From Rhizobium sp. ARZ01 (GTDB taxonomy: Bacteria > Pseudomonadota > Alphaproteobacteria > Rhizobiales > Rhizobiaceae), in NCBI RefSeq assembly GCF_014851675.1, contig NZ_JACVAE010000004.1, positions 437,723 through 501,722 of the forward strand: DNA of 64,000 nt, in the 5' to 3' direction. The position numbers were made by a program, and so were the translations under genes. Under the pieces are notes generated by a model, which was not told where the DNA came from, did not search any database, and saw nothing but the letters and a program-made list of their open reading frames with translations. Positions within the stretch are counted from its first letter, which is position 1, and each line of letters starts with the position of its first letter. Of this stretch, positions 19,628 to 28,747 are shown one piece after another.

Positions 19628-20893
19628 ATGTTCGAGCCGGTCCTCCTCAAGAACATCGACCTGCCGGACAGTCATCTTCTGTCGACCTACGAGGCCGGCG
19701 GCGGCTACCAAGCGCTGGCGAAGGTGCTGCGCGAGCACACGCCCGACGAGGTCGTCGAACTCGTCAAGCAGTCCAACCTGCGCGGTCGCGGCGGCGCCGG
19801 CTTCCCGACGGGCATGAAATGGAGTTTTGTGCCGAAGCGGGCCGACAAGGAAAAATATCTGTGCTGCAACGCCGATGAGGGCGAGCCCGGTACCTTCAAG
19901 GACCGGATCATCATGGAGCGCGACCCGCACCAGCTCATTGAGGGGCTGGCGGTCAGTGGCTACGCGATCGGGGCCAAGACCGCCTATGTCTATGTCCGCG
20001 GCGAATATGTGACGGCGATCCGCCGCCTCGAGCAGGCGATCGCCGAGGCGCACGCGAAGGGCTATCTAGGCACCGGCATTCTCGGCTCGGACTTCGATTT
20101 CACGATCCACATCCATTGCGGCGCCGGCGCCTATATCTGCGGCGAGGAGACCGCGATGCTGGAGTCGCTCGAGGGCAAGCGGGCGCAGCCGCGGCTGAAG
20201 CCGCCGTTTCCGGCCGTTGCCGGCCTTTATGCCAGCCCGACGGTGATCAACAATGTCGAGACGATCGCCTGCGTGCCGCATATCGTGATGCGGGGGGCGC
20301 AGTGGTTCCGGGGCATCGGCCCGGACAAGAGCCCCGGCCCGAAGCTCTACTGTGTCAGCGGCCAGGTGTGCAAACCCGGTCTCTACGAATTGCCGATGGG
20401 CATCCCCTTGCGCGAACTGGTCGAGGAGCACGCCGGTGGCCCGCTGCCGGGGCGCAAGATCAAGGCGGTGATCCCGGGCGGGGTCTCGGCGCCGGTGATC
20501 CCGGCGAGCGGGCTGGAGGTCGGGATGGACTTCGATTCGCTGGCCGCCGTCGGCTCCATGCTCGGCTCGGCCGGCGTCGTCGTGATCGACGACACGACCT
20601 GCATGGTCAAGGTTGCGACGAGGATCGTCGAGTTCTTCCACCATGAGTCCTGCGGCAAGTGCACGCCGTGCCGGGAAGGGTTGAACTGGGCCGTGAAGGT
20701 GATGCGCCGGATCGAGGCCGGGGAGGGCGCGCCCAGCGACCTGGAGCAGCTGGACATGCTCTGCAAGGGCATTTTCGGCAACACCTTCTGTGCGCTCGGC
20801 GATGGCGCTGCGATGGGTTTGCGGGCGGCGCTGAAGCATTTTCGCGAGGAATTCGTCGCCCATGTCGAGGAGCGGCGGTGCCCGTTCCACTGA
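19628..20893 (+). CDS. nuoF: NADH-quinone oxidoreductase subunit F
   Basis: 51-kDa-type subunit that binds NADH, FMN and the [4Fe-4S] cluster N3, 421 residues. The NADH loop GRGGAGFPTGMKWSF, the FMN loop CGAGAYICGEETAMLESLEG and the cluster ligands ESCGKCTPCREG plus GNTFCALGDGAA are all present. The ATG at 19628 gives the family start MFEPVLLKNIDLPDSH. Confidence 0.96.
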   Translation: MFEPVLLKNIDLPDSHLLSTYEAGGGYQALAKVLREHTPDEVVELVKQSNLRGRGGAGFPTGMKWSFVPKRADKEKYLCCNADEGEPGTFKDRIIMERDPHQLIEGLAVSGYAIGAKTAYVYVRGEYVTAIRRLEQAIAEAHAKGYLGTGILGSDFDFTIHIHCGAGAYICGEETAMLESLEGKRAQPRLKPPFPAVAGLYASPTVINNVETIACVPHIVMRGAQWFRGIGPDKSPGPKLYCVSGQVCKPGLYELPMGIPLRELVEEHAGGPLPGRKIKAVIPGGVSAPVIPASGLEVGMDFDSLAAVGSMLGSAGVVVIDDTTCMVKVATRIVEFFHHESCGKCTPCREGLNWAVKVMRRIEAGEGAPSDLEQLDMLCKGIFGNTFCALGDGAAMGLRAALKHFREEFVAHVEERRCPFH

Positions 20894-20927
20894 AGTGCGT
20901 GTGCAGGAAACAAGACTGCGAGGAAGC

Positions 20928-23486
20928 ATGGCTAGCATCACGATCGATGGACAGACGCTGGACGTCGCGGCCGGCTCCACGGTGCTGCAGGCGGCCGAGC
21001 GCCTGGGCATCGCCATTCCGACCTTCTGCTACATGAAGCGGCTGCCGGCGCTGGCCTCCTGCCGCATGTGCCTGGTGGAGATCGAAGGGCAGCGGCGGCT
21101 GCAGCCGTCCTGCGCGACCGCAATCACCGATGGCATGGTGGTGAGGACCAACACGCCGCTGATCGAGGAGACGCGCTCATCGATGCTCGACATGTTGCTC
21201 GCCAACCACCCGCTCGATTGCCCGATCTGCGACAAGGGCGGCGAGTGCGAGCTGCAGGACATGGTGATGGCCTACGGACCGCGCGAAAGCCGGTTCCGCG
21301 ATGCCAAGCGGGTCTTTCACTCGAAGGACATCCGCCTCAGCCCAGTCATCATCATGAACGTCAACCGCTGCATCCAGTGCCAGCGCTGCGTGCGGATGTG
21401 CGAGGAGGTGGTCGGCGCGGTCGCCCTCGGCACGGTCGAGAAGGGCATGGACACCGCCGTCACCGGCTTCGAGGGCAGCCTTGCCAGCTGCGACCAGTGC
21501 GGCAACTGCGTCGAGGTCTGCCCGGTCGGTGCGCTGATGAGTTTTCCCTATCGCTACAGGGCACGGCCCTGGGACCTCGCCGAGACCGACACGATCTGCC
21601 CGCATTGCGGCACCGGCTGCCAGCTCACCGTGGGGGCGCGCAAGGGCGAGTTCATGCGGGTCCGCTCGAAAGAGGAGCACGGAGTCAACCGCGAGACGCT
21701 CTGCGTGCGCGGCCGCTTCGGCCTCGACTTCATCGAGAGCTCGGACCGCATCAAGCGGCCGATGATCCGGCGTGACGGTGCGCTGGTCCCGGTTTCCTGG
21801 GAGGAGGCAGGCGACTACCTGCGCCAGCGGCTAGCCGCCGTCGCCAACAAACCCGCCGGCGGGCTGGCCTCGCCGCGCCTGCCCAACGAAGTGCTCTATC
21901 AGTTCCAGAAGCTGATGCGGACGGTGTTCCATACCAACAACATCGACTGCTCGTCGCGCTGGCCGACGCCAGCCGACACCCTGGCGCCGCTGGTGGCGGG
22001 GTTCTACAGCCGTGCTCCGCTGCAAGATGTGATCGGCAACGACTGTGTGCTGGTCATCGGCGGCAACGTGACCGAGGAGAACCCGGTCACCGAATACTTG
22101 CTCCGCGACGCCGCACGGCGGCGGGGGACCCGGTTGCTCATGCTGTCAGCGCGGCCATCCCGCCTCGACGCCGACGCCCGGGCGGTGGTTCGCGCATCCC
22201 CCGGCGGCGAGGCGGCGAGTCTTGGCGCGGTGGTGGCCGGCCTCGCGGCGGCGGCCGGTGACGCATTGCCGGGTGATGTCCTCGCAGCGGTCGGCGCGAC
22301 AGCCGCCAGTGACGAAACGGGCCGTCTAGCAGCGACGCTCAGGGACAACCTGAGTGTCACCCTCCTTGTCAGCGTCGATCTGCTGAGATCGCCCGAAGCG
22401 CGCGTGACCTTGCAGCAGCTCAACAATCTTCTGCAACTGCTGCACACACTCGGCAAGCAGCCCGCGATGCAGTTCCTCTTCGACCGTGCCAACCAGATGG
22501 GCGCCTGGGACATGGGAGTTCTGCCGGCGGTGCTGCCGGGACTGCGGCCGGTCGCCGACGAGGCAGCGCGCGCAGCCTTCAAAACGGCCTGGGGCGCCGA
22601 CATCCCGTCCGGACCGGGTGCCGATTTCGGCGCGATGCTGGACCTGTGCGACAGAGGGCAAATGGGCACGCTCTACATCGTCGGAAGCGATCCCCTGATC
22701 TCCTATCCCGACCGCGAACTCATGGCGCGAGCGCTCGGTTCGGCGGAGCTACTGATCGTGCAGGATGCGTTCCTCACGGAGACGGCCGGTCTGGCCGACG
22801 TCGTGCTGCCGGCGGCGGGTTACGGCGAGGAGTCGGGTACCTTCACCAACAACGAGGGGCGGATCCAGACCGTCCGCAAGTTCCGCGAACTGCCCTTCGC
22901 GGCGCGGCACAATCTGGCGATCTTCGACTTCGTCGCAGCGGCCCGCAGTCAAACACTGCAGCCGTCCGCGCCGGGCGAAATTTTCGACGAGATTGCCCGG
23001 CTGGTTCCGTACTACGAGGGGCCGACGCTGGATGGGCTTGGTTCTGAAGGGTCATTCACCAAGATAACCCCGACACCTCCCGCCGGCGCGTACTTTGCAG
23101 CAGCGCCCGCCTCGACTGCGGCCGGCGGGCTCATGCTGACCACCGGCAACAGCCTGTTCCACAATGGCTATCTTTCCGAACGCTCGGAGATCCTGAATAC
23201 AGTCGCCAACGACCCGTATGTCGAGATGAGCGCGCAGGACGCCGCGCAACGCGACCTTTCCGATGGGGATCAGGTGGTCGTGCGTTCCGCCCGGGCCGAA
23301 CTGACGGCGCGGCTAAAGGTCAACCGGCAGTTTCCCAAGGGACTCGTCTTCGTTCCGGAAAACTACAGAGCCATGCGTCTGAACAGCCTGATGCGGCGGG
23401 GCGAATACCCGTGCCCGGTGGAGGTCCAGAAAGTACACTCCAGCCAGGAGGTCGACCGGACGAGCCAGATCTGGCGTGGGGCATGA
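20928..23486 (+). CDS. nuoG: NADH-quinone oxidoreductase subunit G
   Basis: 75-kDa-type iron-sulfur subunit, 852 residues. The N-terminal ferredoxin domain has FCYM...ASCRMC and PSC (N1b), then HPLDCPICDKGGECELQD (N5 with its histidine), and two 4Fe-4S motifs, RCIQCQRCVRMCEE and SCDQCGNCVEVCPVGAL. CPHCGTGC with a distant ETLC gives the extra N7-type cluster. A molybdopterin-oxidoreductase-fold domain follows. The ATG at 20928, with GAGGAAG before it, starts MASITIDGQTLD; a longer frame to 20862 overlaps nuoF and looks non-coding. Confidence 0.95.
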   Translation: MASITIDGQTLDVAAGSTVLQAAERLGIAIPTFCYMKRLPALASCRMCLVEIEGQRRLQPSCATAITDGMVVRTNTPLIEETRSSMLDMLLANHPLDCPICDKGGECELQDMVMAYGPRESRFRDAKRVFHSKDIRLSPVIIMNVNRCIQCQRCVRMCEEVVGAVALGTVEKGMDTAVTGFEGSLASCDQCGNCVEVCPVGALMSFPYRYRARPWDLAETDTICPHCGTGCQLTVGARKGEFMRVRSKEEHGVNRETLCVRGRFGLDFIESSDRIKRPMIRRDGALVPVSWEEAGDYLRQRLAAVANKPAGGLASPRLPNEVLYQFQKLMRTVFHTNNIDCSSRWPTPADTLAPLVAGFYSRAPLQDVIGNDCVLVIGGNVTEENPVTEYLLRDAARRRGTRLLMLSARPSRLDADARAVVRASPGGEAASLGAVVAGLAAAAGDALPGDVLAAVGATAASDETGRLAATLRDNLSVTLLVSVDLLRSPEARVTLQQLNNLLQLLHTLGKQPAMQFLFDRANQMGAWDMGVLPAVLPGLRPVADEAARAAFKTAWGADIPSGPGADFGAMLDLCDRGQMGTLYIVGSDPLISYPDRELMARALGSAELLIVQDAFLTETAGLADVVLPAAGYGEESGTFTNNEGRIQTVRKFRELPFAARHNLAIFDFVAAARSQTLQPSAPGEIFDEIARLVPYYEGPTLDGLGSEGSFTKITPTPPAGAYFAAAPASTAAGGLMLTTGNSLFHNGYLSERSEILNTVANDPYVEMSAQDAAQRDLSDGDQVVVRSARAELTARLKVNRQFPKGLVFVPENYRAMRLNSLMRRGEYPCPVEVQKVHSSQEVDRTSQIWRGA

Positions 23487-23586
23487 AGATTGGGAGGGCG
23501 GGGGGCATGAAGCCTCTCAATGCCACACGTCGATCAGCGTGCGCAAGGATGTTGCGGCTGTCCGGCGGAACTCGCAATGCGGCCCG

Positions 23587-24027
23587 TTAGTGATAACTGG
23601 TTCCGGAAATATAGTCGTGCAGGTCTTTTTCCGTGCGGTGCGCTTCTTCAAGCCTGTGCTTCACCACGTCGCCGATGCTGACCACGCCGACCAGCGCATC
23701 GCCATCCATGACCAGCACATGGCGTGTCCGCCGCTCGGTCATGATCGCCATCGCCACCGGCAGCAAATCTCCTGTCGAACAGGTCGCCGCGCTGGGGTTC
23801 ATGATGTCCGCGACGCGCATCAACGCGGCCTCCGCCCCATACTCCGCCATCGCGTTGCAGCAATCCCTTTCCGACAGCGTACCCAGGCATCTCCCGGGCG
23901 AAAGGCTGACGACAACGAAGCCGATGTTGGTGTCGCGAAACAGCCGCAGAACGTCCACCATCGTCTGATCAGGGGTAACCGCGATGACGCCGACACCCTT
24001 GTTCCTCACGATTTCGCCGACAAACAT
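23587..24027 (-). CDS. Two-CBS-domain protein
   Basis: A 146-residue cytoplasmic protein made of a tandem CBS pair: the first from about VIAVTPDQTMVDVLRLF to GTLSERDCC, the second from RVADIMNPSAATCSTGD to GVVSIGDVVKHRLEE. Such modules bind adenine nucleotides or NAD(H) in other proteins. It is the last gene of the minus-strand nuoH-nuoI unit, 43 bases after nuoI, and converges on nuoG. A role in sensing energy state for this complex I is inference from position. Confidence 0.9.
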   Translation of the reverse strand: MFVGEIVRNKGVGVIAVTPDQTMVDVLRLFRDTNIGFVVVSLSPGRCLGTLSERDCCNAMAEYGAEAALMRVADIMNPSAATCSTGDLLPVAMAIMTERRTRHVLVMDGDALVGVVSIGDVVKHRLEEAHRTEKDLHDYISGTSYH

Positions 24028-24070
24028 CTGGACCTCCTCCCTGCCTCCGTGGCCGACGGCTGGCGTGCGT

Positions 24071-24637
24071 TCACGTTCGCCGGATATTCCGCCACCAGTT
24101 GTATCCGTGGGGTTCGCTCGCCTCGACCCGCACCTCCCGTTCGGTGTTCAGGTGCGCGGCGACAACGCCGCCGCCGGTCATCGCCTTGCCCGGCTTGGCG
24201 AGCAGGTCGTCACGCCCGATTACCAGGTCGCGCGACGAGAAACTTGAGAATTCGTACTGCTGGCCGAGCGCGATCGCATCCGCCGGGCAGGCGTCCTCGC
24301 ACAGCCCGCAAAACAGGCAGCGTGCCGTGTCGATCTCGAACTTGATTGGATGGCGCTTGCCATTCTCGTCCTCGTAGGGGACGACTTCAATACAGTCGCA
24401 CGGACAGATCTTCGCGCAGAGTTCGCAAGCCACGCACTTGATCTCGCCTTCTTCGTCCCGCTTCAGAAAGTGATGACCGCGGTAACGCGAGTAGGGCAGC
24501 CATTTCTCCTTGTCCGGATATTGCATGGTCACGGGCCGGGAGAACATGTAGCCGAAGGTCAGGGCGAGGCCGCCCGCCAAATCGGCGAAGAACGCCCAGC
24601 CGATCCATGTTCCAGCTCTGTCCAGTGCACGTGACAT
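24071..24637 (-). CDS. nuoI: NADH-quinone oxidoreductase subunit I
   Basis: Ferredoxin-like subunit with clusters N6a and N6b, 188 residues. The two ligand sets are CVACELCAKICPCDCIEV and CLFCGLCEDACPADAI. The N-terminal region begins MSRALDRAGTWIGWAFFADL and includes a hydrophobic anchoring helix. The gene lies on the strand opposite to nuoJ-G, 30 bases after nuoH. Confidence 0.95.
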   Translation of the reverse strand: MSRALDRAGTWIGWAFFADLAGGLALTFGYMFSRPVTMQYPDKEKWLPYSRYRGHHFLKRDEEGEIKCVACELCAKICPCDCIEVVPYEDENGKRHPIKFEIDTARCLFCGLCEDACPADAIALGQQYEFSSFSSRDLVIGRDDLLAKPGKAMTGGGVVAAHLNTEREVRVEASEPHGYNWWRNIRRT

Positions 24638-24667
24638 CGCCGCCCCGCAGTGGAGCCGCTGCGGCTC

Positions 24668-25654
24668 CTAAGAGATGACAACTCCTGTGATAATTATGTT
24701 CGCCAACGACAGGGGAAGCAAGACCTTCCAGCCGATCGCCATCAACTGGTCGTAGCGGTAGCGGGGGAAGGTGAAGCGAAACAGCATGAACAGGTAGACG
24801 AAGAATGCGACCTTGAGCACAAACCAGAGGAGCGGCGGCAATGGGATCAGTACGCCATTCCAGCCGCCGAAGAACAGGATCACCACCAGGACCGATACGA
24901 GCACCATGATGACGTATTCGCTGACCATGAAAAATGCGAAGCGGATGCCGCTGTATTCGGTATGGAAGCCTGCCCCCAGATCGCCTTCCGCCTCCGCCAG
25001 GTCGAAGGGGATGCGCTGCGCTTCGGCGAGCCCCGCGACGAAGAACACGAGGAAGCCGACCGGCTGGTAGACGACATTCCAGACATCGGCCTGCGCGCGG
25101 ACGATCTCGAGCAGGCTCATCGATTGTGCCATCATGACCACGCCGATGACCGCAAACCCCATCGGAATTTCGTAGCTGATCATTTGGGCGCAGGTCCTCA
25201 GGCTGCCGAGGACGGCATATTTGCTGTTGGCGGCCCAGCCGCCGAAGATCACGCCATAGACCTCGATGCCGATGACCGCGAAGACGAAGAGCAGCGCCAC
25301 GTTCATGTTCGAGGCGTAGAGCGAGATGTCGTGGCCGAGCACCGAGATATCCTCGCCGAAGGGGATGGCGACGAACACCACGAAGGGCGGGGCGAGCGCC
25401 AGGATCGGCGCCAGCTTGAACAGGAAGCGGTCCGCCTCGGCCGGAATGTGATCCTCCTTGGTCAGGAGCTTGATGCCGTCCGCCACCGGCTGCAGCAACC
25501 CGTGCCACCCCACGCGCATCGGTCCCATCCGCTGCTGGATGCGCCCGGCGATCTTGCGTTCCAGCCAGGTCAACGGCAACGGCAGCAGCAGCAGCATCGC
25601 GATCAGCAGCGCGACCTTGAAGGCGATCAGGCCAAGGGCGAGGGCAAGGTCCAT
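24668..25654 (-). CDS. nuoH: NADH-quinone oxidoreductase subunit H
   Basis: Heel subunit of the membrane arm that forms much of the quinone chamber, 328 residues and about eight helices. Typical stretches are LTWLERKIAGRIQQRMGPMR, EADRFLFKLAPILALAP, the acidic cytoplasmic loop IPFDLAEAEGDLGAGFHTEYSG and FVYLFMLFRFTFPRYRYDQL. It begins the minus-strand nuoH-nuoI-CBS unit, whose promoter should lie between 25655 and 26019. Confidence 0.96.
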   Translation of the reverse strand: MDLALALGLIAFKVALLIAMLLLLPLPLTWLERKIAGRIQQRMGPMRVGWHGLLQPVADGIKLLTKEDHIPAEADRFLFKLAPILALAPPFVVFVAIPFGEDISVLGHDISLYASNMNVALLFVFAVIGIEVYGVIFGGWAANSKYAVLGSLRTCAQMISYEIPMGFAVIGVVMMAQSMSLLEIVRAQADVWNVVYQPVGFLVFFVAGLAEAQRIPFDLAEAEGDLGAGFHTEYSGIRFAFFMVSEYVIMVLVSVLVVILFFGGWNGVLIPLPPLLWFVLKVAFFVYLFMLFRFTFPRYRYDQLMAIGWKVLLPLSLANIIITGVVIS

Positions 25655-26019
25655 AATCCCGGCTACTCGGCAAGGGTTGAAACTTGAGGCCTATCAGTAC
25701 TGCACGGTACAACGGCGGTGCACCACATGCAAATGCCATCATGAGGGCGCTAGATGTGCTCTGTTGCAACCGGTGGTTCGAGAATGAAGTCTTGCGAATG
25801 ATACCAACGGGTTATCACTCGCAAAAAAGCCGCAATGAGGTCGATTCTCTGACCGTCACGGACGCCGAGCTGTTTGATATCACAATGCGACGCATGCAAG
25901 TGCCTTGGCTACCAGACGCCGGTCGAGCGCAAGACACTGCTCGCCCAGATAAGGCACGCAGGCTAGCTCAAGCGTTCGTAAGTCGCGGTTCACCATGAAC
26001 TCACAATTTCCACAACCAC
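25655..26019. other. Gap between nuoH and the inverted repeat
   Basis: No recognisable gene. The region should carry the promoter of nuoH-nuoI-CBS and ends exactly where arm B of the inverted repeat begins. I found no clear sigma-54 or FNR/FixK box by eye. Confidence 0.5.
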
Positions 26020-27222
26020 TTGAATAGCAACTCGACTGCACCATGACCGCTAATCGATCCGTGCACCAACGCCTCCCTGGTGCAGATTGCGGCGCGACAG
26101 GTTGCGCACGTCGCGCTCGCCGCACAGCGCCATGGTGATGTCGAGTTCCTTGCGGATGATCTCCAGTGCCTTGGTGACGCCCGCCTGGCCGCCGGCGCCG
26201 AGGCCGTAGAGGAAGGGGCGGCCGATATAGGTGCCCTTGGCGCCGTAGCAGAGCGCCTTCAACACGTCCTGGCCGGAGCGGATGCCGCCGTCGATGTGCA
26301 CTTCGACCTGACCGCCGACGGCATCGACGATGCGCGGCAGCATGCTGATCGAGGAGGGGGCGCCGTCAAGCTGGCGGCCGCCGTGGTTGGAGACGATGAT
26401 CGCATCCGCGCCGGTCGAGACCGCCATGCGCGCATCCTCCTCGTCCAGAATGCCTTTCAGGATCAGCTTGCCGCCCCAGCGCTCCTTGATCCAGGCGACG
26501 TCGTTCCAGGACAGCTGCGGATCGAACTGCTCGCTCGTCCAGGCGTTCAGCGTCGACAGGTCGGTGACGCTCTTGGCGTGGCCGACGATGTTGCGGAAGG
26601 TGCGGCGCTGCGTGCCGAGCATCTGCATGCACCAAAGCGGCCGGGTCGCCATCTGCCAGACATGCTTGAAGGTGAACTTCGGCGGCGCGGACAGACCGTT
26701 GCGCACGTCCTTGTGACGCTGGCCGAGGATCTGCAGGTCGAGGGTGAGCACCAGCGCCGAGCACTTGGCCGCCTTGGCGCGGTCGATCAGGTTGAGGACG
26801 AAATCGCGGTCCTGCATCACATACAGCTGGAACCAGAACGGCTTGGTCGTGACGGAGGCGACGTCCTCGATCGAGCAGATGCTCATGGTGGACAGCGTGA
26901 AGGGCACGCCGAACGCTTCGGCCGCCTGCGCCGCCAGCATCTCGCCGTCGGCATGCTGCATGCCGGTCAGGCCGGTCGGGGCAAGCGCCACCGGCATCGA
27001 CACCTTTTCGCCGATCATCTCGCTTTCCAGCGAGCGGTTCGACATGTCGACCAGCACGCGCTGGCGCAGCTTCACCTTCTGGAAATCCTCCTCGTTCGCC
27101 CGGTAGGTGCCTTCGGTGTAGGCGCCGGAATCGGCATAGTCGAAGAACATCTTCGGCACACGACGTTTCGCGCGCGCCTTCAGATCGGCGATCGTCAGGA
27201 TTTCACTCACGGCAGTCTCCCC
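26020..27222 (-). repeat. Long inverted repeat, arm B (contains lldD)
   Basis: Reverse-complement match to 7286-8488. Homology ends on one side at TTGAATAG, 30 bases beyond the lldD stop, and on the other a few bases upstream of the GTG start. The few differences imply a recent duplication or ongoing gene conversion. Confidence 0.9.
26050..27210 (-). CDS. lldD: FMN-dependent L-lactate dehydrogenase, copy B
   Basis: Same length as the first copy (386 residues) and identical apart from one Lys for Thr in the GEKVSMPV segment. The FMN and active-site motifs (SNHGGRQLDG, HIDGGIRSGQDV) are intact. The GTG at 27210 has GGGGAGA upstream. It is the second gene of a minus-strand unit after L-fuconate dehydratase, where it would oxidise the L-lactate produced by L-fucose breakdown. 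This context makes copy B the more likely ancestral location, which is inference. Confidence 0.93.
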   Translation of the reverse strand: MSEILTIADLKARAKRRVPKMFFDYADSGAYTEGTYRANEEDFQKVKLRQRVLVDMSNRSLESEMIGEKVSMPVALAPTGLTGMQHADGEMLAAQAAEAFGVPFTLSTMSICSIEDVASVTTKPFWFQLYVMQDRDFVLNLIDRAKAAKCSALVLTLDLQILGQRHKDVRNGLSAPPKFTFKHVWQMATRPLWCMQMLGTQRRTFRNIVGHAKSVTDLSTLNAWTSEQFDPQLSWNDVAWIKERWGGKLILKGILDEEDARMAVSTGADAIIVSNHGGRQLDGAPSSISMLPRIVDAVGGQVEVHIDGGIRSGQDVLKALCYGAKGTYIGRPFLYGLGAGGQAGVTKALEIIRKELDITMALCGERDVRNLSRRNLHQGGVGARID

Positions 27223-27283
27223 AGGCAGGATGGGACGGCACGCCGGACGGCGGTGCCGCAAAACGGAAAGCAGTGTCCGTCTT

Positions 27284-28561
27284 TTAGGGCCGGAACGTAT
27301 AATCGGCAATCGATTCCGGCTTCATCTCGATCGAAAATCCCGGGGTCGACGGCGGCATATAGGCTGCATTGCGAATGATGCAGGGATCGACGAAATGCTC
27401 GTGCAGATGGTCGACGTATTCGATCACTCTGCCGTCTTTCGTGCCGGAGACGGCCACATAGTCGATCATCGACAGGTGCTGGACATATTCGCAAAGCCCG
27501 ACACCGCCCGCATGTGGCCAGACGGGCAGACCGTACTTCGCCGCGACCAGCAGCACCGCCAGCACCTCGTTCAGCCCGCCCATGCGGCAGGAGTCGATCT
27601 GGACGATATCGATCGCCCCTTCCGCGATGAACTGCTTGAACATGATGCGATTCTGGCACATCTCGCCGGTCGCGACCTTCACGGGGCCGATAGCCTGTCG
27701 GATCTTGCGATGGCCGGCAATATCGTCCGGACTGGTCGGTTCTTCGATGAAGAAGGGCTTGGCAAAGGCGAGCTTCTTCACCCAGTCGATCGCCTGGTCG
27801 ACCTCCCACACCTGGTTGGCGTCGATCATCAGGTAGCGGTCCGGGCCGATCACTTCGCGGGCTATCGTCAGCCGACGGATATCGTCATCGAGGTCGCGGC
27901 CGACCTTCATCTTTACATGGTTGAATCCGGCGTCCACCGCCTCCTGACAGAGGCGTCGCAGTTTCTCCTCGGGATAGCCGAGCCAACCAGCCGACGTGGT
28001 GTAGCAGGCATAACCCTCACGCTTCAGCGTTTCGATCCGCTCCGCCTTTCCGGCCTCGGCCTTCTTGAGGATCGCAACAGCCTCTTCGCGGGTGAGCACG
28101 TCGGTGAGATAGCGGAAGTCCACAATGTTGGCGATCCCTTCTGGCGACAGCTCGGAGACGAGTTGCCAGACAGGCTTTCCGGACTGCTTTGCCAGCAGGT
28201 CCCACACCGCATTGACGACTGCACCGGTAGCAAGGTGCATCGCACCCTTGTCCGGACCGATCCAGCGCAACTGGCTGTCGCTCGTCAGGTGGCGCCAGTA
28301 TTTTCCAGGCGCTTTGCGCACCTCGTCCAGCTCCGTGCCGACGACCAGATGCTCCATCGCCTTGATCGCCATGCAGCAGATGTCGTTGCCGCGGCCGATC
28401 GTGAAAGTCAGCCCGTGACCGGCAAGGCCGGCTTTGTCCGTGTCGAGAATGACGTAGGCGGCCGAATAGTCCGGATCGGGGTTCATCGCATCGGAGCCGT
28501 CCAGGCTCTTGGATGTCGGAAACCGCAAGTCGAATACACGCATGCCGGTGATACGGGCCAT
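27284..28561 (-). CDS. L-fuconate dehydratase (enolase superfamily)
   Basis: Dehydrates L-fuconate to 2-keto-3-deoxy-L-fuconate in oxidative L-fucose degradation. The 425-residue protein starts MARITGMRVFDLRFPTSKSL, which is characteristic of the FucD/ENOSF1 subgroup. Enolase-superfamily residues are visible: the KxK base in HVKMKVGRDL, metal ligands in LMIDANQVW and FFIEEPTSPDD, and WPHAGGVGLCEYVQHL. The ATG at 28561 has GGAGG eight bases upstream; longer in-frame starts up to 28639 run into the operator. It is divergent from a lactonase-like gene and is followed by lldD. Confidence 0.92.
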   Translation of the reverse strand: MARITGMRVFDLRFPTSKSLDGSDAMNPDPDYSAAYVILDTDKAGLAGHGLTFTIGRGNDICCMAIKAMEHLVVGTELDEVRKAPGKYWRHLTSDSQLRWIGPDKGAMHLATGAVVNAVWDLLAKQSGKPVWQLVSELSPEGIANIVDFRYLTDVLTREEAVAILKKAEAGKAERIETLKREGYACYTTSAGWLGYPEEKLRRLCQEAVDAGFNHVKMKVGRDLDDDIRRLTIAREVIGPDRYLMIDANQVWEVDQAIDWVKKLAFAKPFFIEEPTSPDDIAGHRKIRQAIGPVKVATGEMCQNRIMFKQFIAEGAIDIVQIDSCRMGGLNEVLAVLLVAAKYGLPVWPHAGGVGLCEYVQHLSMIDYVAVSGTKDGRVIEYVDHLHEHFVDPCIIRNAAYMPPSTPGFSIEMKPESIADYTFRP

Positions 28562-28615
28562 TCTATCCTCCATGGTGCAGCGAACGGCGGTCGGCCGCCA
28601 CTTGTGTTTCCACAA

Positions 28616-28639
28616 TTGTTCTTTATACATAAAGGACAA
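28616..28639. promoter_or_regulatory. 24-bp palindromic operator between divergent fucose genes
   Basis: TTGTTCTTTAT-AC-ATAAAGGACAA has 11-base arms with a single mismatch. It sits in the 186-base gap between L-fuconate dehydratase (minus) and the lactonase-like gene (plus), in an AT-rich stretch. A dimeric repressor of GntR/IclR type probably binds here and controls both directions; no such regulator gene is in the window. Confidence 0.7.
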
Positions 28640-28747
28640 ATTTTGCCGCTGTCAACAAACGATACGGGCGATCAGCCGGCGGATTGAATGGCAACTCCGC
28701 TCGGCGCAGCAAGCGCCTTGAACGCGGTAACATGAGGGGGACGCGCC

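Noticed and set aside
25714..25740. Similarity of CGGTGCACCACATGCAAATGCCATC to CGGTGCATCACATGCAAGCCATC near 37771
   Set aside because: The match is short, gapped and in unrelated contexts (upstream of nuoH and downstream of a regulator); it could be chance.
25655..25800. Sigma-54 promoter upstream of nuoH
   Set aside because: A TGGCAT...TTGC pair exists on the minus strand but the spacing is wrong for a -24/-12 promoter.
25684..25998. Possible 104-residue ORF between nuoH and lldD copy B
   Set aside because: No ribosome binding site, no protein-like pattern and no recognisable family; it ends at the edge of the repeat arm.
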